Shown here piece after piece: positions 1-4,329 of a stretch of DNA of 7,949 nucleotides. The stretch comes from Clostridiales bacterium (lineage in GTDB: Bacteria; Bacillota; Clostridia; Christensenellales; UBA3700), in contig JAAVHQ010000028.1 of assembly GCA_014799645.1 (NCBI GenBank), positions 1 through 7,949 on the forward strand. The letters are read 5' to 3'. The position numbers and the translations under genes are program-made. The notes below the pieces were generated by a model. That model made no database searches, was not told the DNA's origin, and saw only the letters and a list, made by a program, of their open reading frames with translations. Positions within the stretch are counted from its first letter, which is position 1, and every line of letters starts with the position of its first letter.

Positions 1-8
1 AAAAACTC

Positions 9-37
9 TTTACAAACAATATTTTTTTTGATATTAT
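9..37 (+). promoter_or_regulatory. Promoter of the tRNA cluster
   Basis: The -35 is TTTACA (9-14) and the -10 is TATTAT (32-37), with a 17-base spacer. Transcription would start near position 44, about ten bases before the first tRNA. The match is seen in the sequence; its use is inferred. Confidence 0.65.
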
Positions 38-54
38 ATATAAGCAGTTTATAT

Positions 55-130
55 GGAAGTTTAGCTCAGTTGGGAGAGCATCTGCCTTACAAGCAGAGGG
101 TCATAGGTTCGAGCCCTATAACTTCCACCA
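55..130 (+). tRNA. tRNA-Val (anticodon TAC)
   Basis: A full cloverleaf can be folded. The acceptor stem is GGAAGTT with AACTTCC, the D arm is GCTC/GAGC, and the anticodon stem TCTGC/GCAGA encloses loop CTTACAA, giving anticodon TAC. The T arm is ATAGG/CCTAT with a TTCGAGC loop. The discriminator is A and the 3' CCA is encoded. It is the first gene of a five-tRNA cluster and lies five bases before tRNA-Gly. Confidence 0.97.
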
Positions 131-135
131 GATAT

Positions 136-210
<75 letters not shown>

Positions 211-234
211 AGCACACTTTTGCTATTTGTGGCA

Positions 235-240
235 TATAAT
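235..240 (+). promoter_or_regulatory. Possible extra -10 box before tRNA-Cys
   Basis: A perfect TATAAT ends 11 bases before the tRNA-Cys 5' end, a good distance for a start at or near the mature end. No good -35 lies 16-18 bases upstream (GCACAC), and there is no TG extension, so this may be chance in an AT-rich spacer. Confidence 0.25.
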
Positions 241-251
241 TAAATGGAGAT

Positions 252-325
252 GGCACCATAGCCAAGTGGTAAGGCAGAGCTCTGCAAAAGCTTCATCCCC
301 AGTTCAAATCTGGGTGGTGCCTCCA
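252..325 (+). tRNA. tRNA-Cys (anticodon GCA)
   Basis: The acceptor stem is GGCACCA with TGGTGCC. The anticodon stem GAGCT/AGCTT (one G-T pair) encloses loop CTGCAAA, giving anticodon GCA. The T arm is CCCAG/CTGGG with loop TTCAAAT. The discriminator is T and CCA is encoded. A terminator-like hairpin follows six bases later. Confidence 0.97.
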
Positions 326-330
326 GAAAC

Positions 331-359
331 GCTCTTGCATAATCGGCAAGAGCATTTTT
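331..359 (+). terminator. Intrinsic terminator inside the tRNA cluster
   Basis: GCTCTTGC (331-338) and GCAAGAGC (346-353) form a perfect 8-bp stem with a 7-base loop, followed by A and five T. It sits between tRNA-Cys and tRNA-Leu. No convincing new promoter follows, so it probably reduces rather than stops transcription of the last two tRNAs. Confidence 0.8.
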
Positions 360-369
360 AATAATATTC

Positions 370-456
370 GCTGCTGTGGTGGAATAGGCAGACACAAGGG
401 ACTTAAAATCCCTCGAAGGCGACTTCGTACCGGTTCAAGTCCGGTCAGCAGCACCA
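370..456 (+). tRNA. tRNA-Leu (anticodon TAA)
   Basis: This is an 87-base class II tRNA. The acceptor stem is GCTGCTG with CAGCAGC. The anticodon stem AGGGA/TCCCT encloses loop CTTAAAA, so the anticodon is TAA. A long variable arm (CGAAGGCGACTTCG) follows, then T arm CCGGT-type with loop TTCAAGT. The discriminator is A and CCA is encoded. It starts ten bases after the internal terminator. Confidence 0.97.
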
Positions 457-477
457 TAGACGGTAACAACTTAAATT

Positions 478-554
478 CGGGGTGTAGCGCAGTTTGGTAG
501 CGCGCTTGGTTCGGGACCAAGAGGCCGTGGGTTCGAATCCCGCCACTCCGACCA
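478..554 (+). tRNA. tRNA-Pro (anticodon CGG)
   Basis: The acceptor stem is CGGGGTG with CACTCCG, with one G-T pair. The anticodon stem CTTGG/CCAAG encloses loop TTCGGGA, giving anticodon CGG. The discriminator is A and CCA is encoded. It is the last gene of the cluster. Its final 21 bases (534-554) are repeated exactly at 719-739, as is seen where integrases use a tRNA 3' end. Confidence 0.97.
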
Positions 555-558
555 TTTC

Positions 559-640
559 AACAGCTTGCAGTTGGCGAGCAACAAAAAAAACGGAGTTTGA
601 GCTCCGCTTTTTTTATTCCTCAGCATATAGGCAAGCTGTT
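559..640. repeat. 10-bp inverted repeat enclosing the tRNA-cluster terminator
   Basis: AACAGCTTGC (559-568) and GCAAGCTGTT (631-640) are exact reverse complements, 62 bases apart, with the terminator hairpin between them. In RNA they could close a longer stem below the terminator. They could also be the ends of a small insertion. Neither role is proven. Confidence 0.55.
583..614 (+). terminator. Terminator of the tRNA cluster
   Basis: An A8 run precedes CGGAG (591-595), a six-base loop and CTCCG (602-606), then C and seven T (608-614). The A and T runs can extend the stem, so it could also work on the - strand. It follows tRNA-Pro by about 30 bases and should end the cluster. Confidence 0.85.
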
Positions 641-718
641 TTATTCATCTCCGTGAGCGGTACAGTCCGAAATAGTGACGCTCGCTAAATGCTCGCTAGA
701 CCGTCGCTTTGCTCCTTA

Positions 719-739
719 CGAATCCCGCCACTCCGACCA
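719..739 (+). repeat. Second copy of the tRNA-Pro 3' end (att-like remnant)
   Basis: These 21 bases are identical to 534-554, from the T loop of tRNA-Pro through the CCA. The upstream bases (CTTA against GTT) show that identity ends abruptly. The rest of the tRNA is missing, so this is not a gene. A tRNA 3'-end duplication is the usual scar of tyrosine-recombinase integration, but only 164 bases separate the copies and no integrase is present in the window. Confidence 0.7.
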
Positions 740-773
740 AAATCGACATGTCTATAAAAAGACTTGTCGATTT
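740..773. terminator. Hairpin between convergent tRNA cluster and DUF3800 gene
   Basis: AAATCGACA (740-748) pairs with TGTCGATTT (765-773). After a T-T mismatch the stem continues with GTC/GAC around an 8-base loop. ACTTTTT follows on the + strand. It lies between convergent transcription units and may end either. The 12-mer ACTTGTCGATTT of its 3' arm recurs at 803-814. Confidence 0.5.
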
Positions 774-837
774 ACTTTTTACTTATTACCTCTTCACTTT
801 TCACTTGTCGATTTTGGGAAGTAATAAAAACCCGCTT

Positions 838-1518
838 TTATTTATATTGTTTTTTTGAAAGTGGTTTAATATAGTTTTTGTGCAAATCTCTTTTTGAGCC
901 AAAGAATGATTCTTCTGATTTTGAAAGGATGTTGTATTCTTTTTTCAAACCAATCAATTTCATTGTGCAGATTAAATCGGCGACTTGGAAAAGACGATAG
1001 TTTGTAGGTACTACTTTACGGAAGTCCGCATGAGGGAGTAATGCTGCGAACACGGCGGAAAGCATTTTACTAAGCTCAACTTGACCGTTGTCATAGTATA
1101 TAATAACATTATCGAAATTATTGAAGAAAGAAAGTTCTTCCCTAATAAAAGCTGACAATTGTTTTGATAGGGCGGCAGTCAATGATACAGGGTCTGTAAT
1201 ATGTTTTTTCTCTACAAAAAACGTAGCGTATTTGAAATCTACGTTTTTTGCAAAAGTAAGAATTGAGTTGAGGCAAGTTCTGCGTTCGCGAATGTCCATA
1301 TTTGCGTAGTCTTGCTCTCTACGAATTATAGGTCCTGCATGGAAGCAGTGTTTAGAATCTAAGCCTATTTCTTTTAAGTGTTTTTCTAAATGATCTATTT
1401 GTGTTTTTATAGAATTTGATTGATTATGCAATAATATAGTGAAAATATAAAATGGAGAGTGAACTTCATATGCGCCAAAATCACCTGACTCATCTACAAA
1501 TATACTAAGTTCCTTCAT
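838..1518 (-). CDS. DUF3800 family protein (putative RNase H-fold protein)
   Basis: This 226-residue protein starts with MKELSIFVDESGDFG, the N-terminal signature of DUF3800 proteins. Other family-type segments are FHAGPIIR (about 59-66), IIYYDNGQ (139-146) and YRLFQVADLI (174-183). Acidic residues D9, E10, D143 and D181 are spaced like the metal-binding set expected of an RNase H-like fold. The family is common in accessory DNA and on phages; its biochemical role is not settled, so nuclease activity is inference. The start at 1518 is chosen because GGAG (1526-1529) lies seven bases before it, and a start at 1554 would translate through a terminator hairpin. No signal peptide or membrane segment is seen. 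It is a single-gene unit facing the tRNA cluster and diverging from mntP. Confidence 0.82.
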   Translation of the reverse strand: MKELSIFVDESGDFGAYEVHSPFYIFTILLHNQSNSIKTQIDHLEKHLKEIGLDSKHCFHAGPIIRREQDYANMDIRERRTCLNSILTFAKNVDFKYATFFVEKKHITDPVSLTAALSKQLSAFIREELSFFNNFDNVIIYYDNGQVELSKMLSAVFAALLPHADFRKVVPTNYRLFQVADLICTMKLIGLKKEYNILSKSEESFFGSKRDLHKNYIKPLSKKQYK

Positions 1519-1536
1519 CTTTAGTCTCCATAAATG

Positions 1537-1561
1537 AAAAATGGCGAGGAACATCCCCGCC
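1537..1561 (-). terminator. Terminator hairpin in the leader of the DUF3800 gene (possible attenuator)
   Basis: Read on the - strand, GGCGGGGA (1561-1554) and TCCTCGCC (1550-1543) form an 8-bp stem with a 3-base loop, followed by A and five T. It lies between the promoter and the start codon, so it would cut most transcripts at about 60 bases. AAGATCC (1580-1574) could pair with GGATGTT (1556-1550), apart from one mismatch, and would break this stem, as an antiterminator does. I recognise no known riboswitch class here. Confidence 0.6.
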
Positions 1562-1607
1562 GTAGGTGGACCCGGATCTTACGAACAGCCCATATTTCCT
1601 TGACTTT

Positions 1608-1636
1608 ATTGTATCACACTTTTCTTTAAAATACAA
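1608..1636 (-). promoter_or_regulatory. Promoter of the DUF3800 gene
   Basis: On the - strand, TTGTAT (1636-1631) and TACAAT (1613-1608) are separated by 17 bases. The start would be near 1601, giving a leader of about 80 bases before the ATG at 1518. A TTGACT at 1651-1646 is too far from the -10 to pair with it. Confidence 0.6.
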
Positions 1637-1769
1637 TACTTTTTAAGTCAAAAATAAAAATTTCTTTCAATAGTATTATATGCAAATTAAGTTGTTTCAA
1701 ACACATTTGTAGGTAATTTAATTATAGCATGTTTTCGAATATTGTCAATCTTGATAGGAACAAAATTTG

Positions 1770-1798
1770 TTGACAAACTCTCAAAATTAGCATATAAT
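1770..1798 (+). promoter_or_regulatory. Promoter of the riboswitch-mntP unit
   Basis: This is a consensus sigma-A promoter: TTGACA (1770-1775), a 17-base spacer and TATAAT (1793-1798). Transcription should start near 1805, just before the riboswitch. Confidence 0.92.
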
Positions 1799-1805
1799 TA
1801 AATTA

Positions 1806-1953
1806 TCAGAGGGAGTAGTCGGCGCAATAGCGTGGCAAGTCAACATACTGATAGAGATATCTGGCTTGAATTAAATGACGAGACTCGTGTTGGCTTTTTG
1901 CTATACGTTGAGTCTGTCGAAGTGGGTATAGCGAAAGAGGCTATACTTTTTTT
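1806..1953 (+). promoter_or_regulatory. yybP-ykoY manganese riboswitch
   Basis: The conserved blocks of this class appear in order: GGGAGTAG (1811-1818), GTCAACA (1839-1845) and CGAGAC (1879-1884). Known members bind Mn2+ through the two facing loops that hold the first and last blocks. The expression platform is transcriptional. Segment A GCTATAC (1900-1906) can pair with segment B GTATAGC (1926-1932), or B can pair with segment C GCTATAC (1940-1946), which is followed by seven T. A-B pairing leaves C free and allows read-through; B-C pairing ends transcription. Mn2+ binding is expected to favour read-through into mntP, which fits an exporter. The class is clear from the motifs and the gene downstream; the direction of switching is inferred from known family members. 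Confidence 0.92.
1926..1953 (+). terminator. Riboswitch-controlled terminator before mntP
   Basis: GTATAGC (1926-1932) and GCTATAC (1940-1946) make a perfect 7-bp stem with loop GAAAGAG, then seven T (1947-1953). It shares its 5' arm with the antiterminator and ends 13 bases before the mntP start codon. Confidence 0.9.
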
Positions 1954-1966
1954 ATTTGGAGGGTAA

Positions 1967-2530
1967 ATGCTGCACGCGGTTGCTTTGGGATTTGGTCTAG
2001 CAATGGACGCGACTTGCGTATCTATGACCAACGCTATGGTAGAGAAGAGAATGAAGATTCTCAAGGCTTTTCTCATAGCGTTGACGTTTGGCATATTCCA
2101 GTTTGCAATGCCGCTTATCGGTTATGGTATCGGTACGCTAATGGAAAGCTTTTTGTCGGCGTTTATTCCTATAATTGCGTTGGTATTGTTAAGTATAATA
2201 GGTATCAAGACGATAATCGAGACTGTAAAGGAAAAGAAAAAGGGACAAGAAATTCAAGAAAAGAAAATCAAGGTAACGGAAGTGCTTGTTCAGGCGGTTG
2301 CCACTTCGATTGACGCATTGAGCGTGGGCGTATTGTATATTGAAGAGGGGATAAGTTACGCTTTGATTTCATTCTCAATTATCGGTGTGATTACGGTAGC
2401 GTTGACTTTTATCGCGTTTTTTGTCGGTAGAAAATTCGGCTCTTTGCTCAAAAACAAGGCGTCCATCGTCGGCGGCGTTATTCTAATAATTATCGGACTT
2501 GAAATTTTTATCGAATCATTCTTTGTCTAG
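1967..2530 (+). CDS. mntP: MntP manganese efflux pump
   Basis: MntP exports Mn2+ across the cytoplasmic membrane and protects against manganese excess. The 187-residue product has the usual family length and about six hydrophobic segments. It carries the two family hallmarks: AMDA in the first segment (D14) and ATSIDAL in the fourth (D116), corresponding to the membrane aspartates needed for export in the E. coli protein. A short charged loop rich in Lys and Glu (about residues 86-104) separates the two halves, which are related as in an internal duplication. GGAGGG (1958-1963) lies only three bases before ATG, which is close, but no better start exists and the N-terminus matches the family. 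The gene sits directly behind a yybP-ykoY riboswitch, which independently supports a manganese role. No terminator with a T run follows. Confidence 0.95.
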   Translation: MLHAVALGFGLAMDATCVSMTNAMVEKRMKILKAFLIALTFGIFQFAMPLIGYGIGTLMESFLSAFIPIIALVLLSIIGIKTIIETVKEKKKGQEIQEKKIKVTEVLVQAVATSIDALSVGVLYIEEGISYALISFSIIGVITVALTFIAFFVGRKFGSLLKNKASIVGGVILIIIGLEIFIESFFV

Positions 2531-2561
2531 TATCTAATTCATATGGTTGCTCTTATTATAT

Positions 2562-2595
2562 ATATTGTATAAATATTTATATATAAATACAATAT
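2562..2595. repeat. AT-only inverted repeat after mntP
   Basis: ATATTGTAT (2562-2570) and ATACAATAT (2587-2595) are exact reverse complements, with an AT-rich loop that can pair further. It lies 31 bases after the mntP stop. With no GC pairs to speak of and no T run it is a poor terminator. The whole 2531-2772 spacer is AT-rich and holds no gene. Confidence 0.35.
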
Positions 2596-2629
2596 CTGCC
2601 AAAATATACGCAATTATGTATATTTATAT

Positions 2630-2649
2630 AATATATTCGCGAATTTATT
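2630..2649. promoter_or_regulatory. Palindrome upstream of the ABC importer operon
   Basis: The core ATTCGCGAAT (2635-2644) is a perfect palindrome. With one mismatch the symmetry extends to 20 bases. It lies about 70 bases before the -35. It could be an operator, but I recognise no regulator consensus. Confidence 0.25.
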
Positions 2650-2703
2650 TATATTTATGCAAAAATATGAATATTTTACGTAAAAAATGAAAATTTATAA
2701 AAG

Positions 2704-2715
2704 TTTATGCATAAA
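2704..2715. promoter_or_regulatory. Palindrome next to the importer promoter
   Basis: TTTATGCATAAA is a perfect 12-base palindrome ending five bases before the -35 box. The position suits a regulator site. In such AT-rich DNA a chance palindrome is also plausible. Confidence 0.25.
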
Positions 2716-2720
2716 AGTAG

Positions 2721-2750
2721 TTGCCAATACGCGTAGATAAGTGATAAAAT
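2721..2750 (+). promoter_or_regulatory. Promoter of the ABC importer operon
   Basis: TTGCCA (2721-2726) and TAAAAT (2745-2750) are separated by 18 bases. A TG one base before the -10 makes it an extended -10 promoter. The start near 2757 gives a leader of only about 25 bases, too short for a riboswitch. Confidence 0.65.
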
Positions 2751-2781
2751 ATAAATATAAAAGGAAAAAAGGATGTACATT

Positions 2782-3600
2782 ATGAAGAAAAAAGTGTTGA
2801 TTGCGCTATTAGTAGTCGCAATAATCAGTGTCAGCGTTATGGCTTTTGCAGGCTGTGACAACAAAGTTAAGGTCGGTTATCAATCAGGAACGACTGGTCA
2901 GTTTTATACAGCAGAACATATAAATCTTAAGCCGATGGGGTACACCAACGCCGCTTTGGCAGTAGAGAATATGATTGCTGGAAGGATTGAGTACGTAATT
3001 ACCGATATTGCTCCGGCGAAGTCAATTGCGTCGTTGGATAAGTATAAGGATAAAGTAAAAGTAATTGATATCGGTCTCACCGACGAATTCTACGGCTTTG
3101 CAGTCAATAAAGGACGCGACGATTTGAGATTACAACTCAATGAGTTTATGACAAACAACGAGCAAAAACTTAAAGAATTGCAAATCGCGTACATATCGGG
3201 CGTGGTTGAGCCTAAGATGATTGTTTCCGGTGATGAAAATGCTGAAAACGCTTTGATAGTCGCTACTAGCGCGGATTTCGAGCCGTTTGAATATGCAGTG
3301 GGCAATTTCTATTCGGGTTATGACCTTGAAGTAATGCAAATGTTCTGCGAAGCTTACGGATATCAACTTGTAATCAAAGATATGAATTTCGACGCGATTA
3401 TAAACTACGTCAACTTGGGCTCGGCTCATATAGGCGCAGCCGCTTTGACTTGGAGCGAAGAACGCGCAAAAAACGTTAATTTTACTGTAGGTTATTATGA
3501 CGCTACGCAAGTAATCATTTGCATGGCGGACGATACGACTTTTGATGATTGTAAATCAAGGGAGGACGTTGAGGCTATACTCAACTCACTGAAAAAATAA
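2782..3600 (+). CDS. Amino-acid ABC importer lipoprotein receptor, circularly permuted
   Basis: This 272-residue protein is a substrate-binding lipoprotein of the amino-acid (HisJ/GlnH, SBP_bac_3) family with its parts in swapped order. A signal peptide (MKKK plus a hydrophobic stretch) ends at AFAGC, lipid cysteine C25. Next comes what is normally the second part: KVGYQSGTTG (30-39), a helix ending in AGR, TDIAPA (74-79, with D75) and LTDEFYGFAV (99-108), then a C-terminal-type helix to about 134. A linker of about 22 residues follows. Last comes what is normally the start of the mature protein: VATSADFEPFEY (160-171), GYDLEV, KDMNFDAI, SEERAKNVNF (with R228, the ligand-carboxylate position) and YYDATQVII. 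The C-terminal tail (252-272) resembles the link that usually leads into GYQSGTTG. The start at 2782 gives a normal signal peptide with GG eight bases upstream; an ATG at 2773 in frame is possible. The ligand is probably a polar amino acid, not further identifiable. Confidence 0.9.
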   Translation: MKKKVLIALLVVAIISVSVMAFAGCDNKVKVGYQSGTTGQFYTAEHINLKPMGYTNAALAVENMIAGRIEYVITDIAPAKSIASLDKYKDKVKVIDIGLTDEFYGFAVNKGRDDLRLQLNEFMTNNEQKLKELQIAYISGVVEPKMIVSGDENAENALIVATSADFEPFEYAVGNFYSGYDLEVMQMFCEAYGYQLVIKDMNFDAIINYVNLGSAHIGAAALTWSEERAKNVNFTVGYYDATQVIICMADDTTFDDCKSREDVEAILNSLKK

Positions 3601-3603
3601 ATT

Positions 3604-4329
3604 ATGGACACAAAAGGACAGTTCGATCTTGTAACAGGGTGGAACTCACTTGTAGAGCAATTAATTACCAATAAAGGCTATTTGAAAGTGTTAGCGGGTT
3701 TACGAGATACTGCCATAATAGCCGTAGTCGGTCTTGTCATAGGTATCATTATTGGTACCTTGCTTGCCGTTACGAAGGTTGTTCCGCAAAAGAGATGGTA
3801 CAACAAAATGTTTTCAAAATTGACGGACATATACCTCGCGCTATTCCGCGGTACGCCTATGGTCGTTCAACTTTTGATAATGTTTTACGTGCTATTCCCA
3901 TTGATAGGACTCAGCGGCGTGCCGAACATAGTCGTCGCTATCGTCGCTTTCGGTATGAACAGCGGCGCGTACGTTTGCGAGATAATGCGAAGCGGTATAC
4001 TTTCGGTGGATAAAGGTCAAATGGAAGCGGGCAGAGCGCTTGGCTTGGGATATTGCAAGACGATGACGAATATAGTGCTTCCGCAAGCGGTCAAGAATAT
4101 TTTCCCAACGCTGGGCAACGAATTTATCGCGCTTGTCAAAGAAACTTCGGTAGTGTCGTTTATTGCGATAACAGATTTGACTCGCGCTTTCCAAAATATT
4201 GCCGCAAGTTCGTACGAATACTTGATCACGTATTTGGCGCTTGCGTTGTGCTATTTGGTAATAGTATTTTTAATTACGATATGTATAAGACTTTTGGAAA
4301 GGAGGTTGCGCGCAAGTGAAAGAAAATAA
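3604..4329 (+). CDS. Amino-acid ABC importer permease (HisM/GlnP type)
   Basis: This 241-residue membrane protein forms the channel of a polar amino-acid importer, probably as a homodimer because only one permease gene is present. About five hydrophobic segments are visible (near 37-59, 86-104, 107-125, 170-190 and 206-228). Family motifs are present: RGTPMVVQL (82-90) and the EAA coupling loop EAGRALGLG (141-149) followed by VLPQA (158-162), which contacts the ATPase. Length and motif spacing are normal, unlike its two partners. The ATG lies three bases after the receptor's stop codon and has no clear ribosome site, so translation is probably coupled to the receptor. Its last 14 bases overlap the ATPase gene. 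Confidence 0.94.
   Translation: MDTKGQFDLVTGWNSLVEQLITNKGYLKVLAGLRDTAIIAVVGLVIGIIIGTLLAVTKVVPQKRWYNKMFSKLTDIYLALFRGTPMVVQLLIMFYVLFPLIGLSGVPNIVVAIVAFGMNSGAYVCEIMRSGILSVDKGQMEAGRALGLGYCKTMTNIVLPQAVKNIFPTLGNEFIALVKETSVVSFIAITDLTRAFQNIAASSYEYLITYLALALCYLVIVFLITICIRLLERRLRASERK
4298..4305 (+). promoter_or_regulatory. Ribosome site fixing the GTG start of the ATPase
   Basis: AAAGGAGG lies inside the permease gene, ten bases before GTG at 4316. It is the strongest ribosome site in the operon. It supports translation from GTG and therefore the reality of the charged N-terminal tail; there is no ATG with a ribosome site near the start of the ATPase domain. Confidence 0.75.

Noticed and set aside
555..837. 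A CRISPR array or a real mobile element in the repeat-bearing spacer
   Set aside because: The repeats are few, of different kinds and irregularly spaced, and no transposase, integrase or cas gene is present.
1519..1554. A start 12 codons earlier for the DUF3800 protein
   Set aside because: It would translate the terminator hairpin arm and lacks a ribosome site; MKELSIFVDESG is the usual family start with GGAG seven bases upstream.
1537..1680. 6S RNA or SRP RNA in the DUF3800 upstream region
   Set aside because: The GC-rich patch is too short, and upstream AT-rich DNA offers no partner strand for the long 6S rod; SRP-RNA loop motifs are absent.
1840..2094. - strand open frame across the riboswitch and mntP start
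   Set aside because: It overlaps a riboswitch and a firm gene and resembles no protein.
2773..2781. A start three codons earlier for the receptor
   Set aside because: It cannot be excluded, since AAGGA precedes it, but MKKK followed by the hydrophobic stretch is the normal lipoprotein start and also has a suitably spaced GG.
2782..3600. The receptor as a pseudogene or two fused fragments
   Set aside because: There is one intact frame with a signal peptide and lipobox, both halves complete and complementary, and a position at the head of an intact operon.
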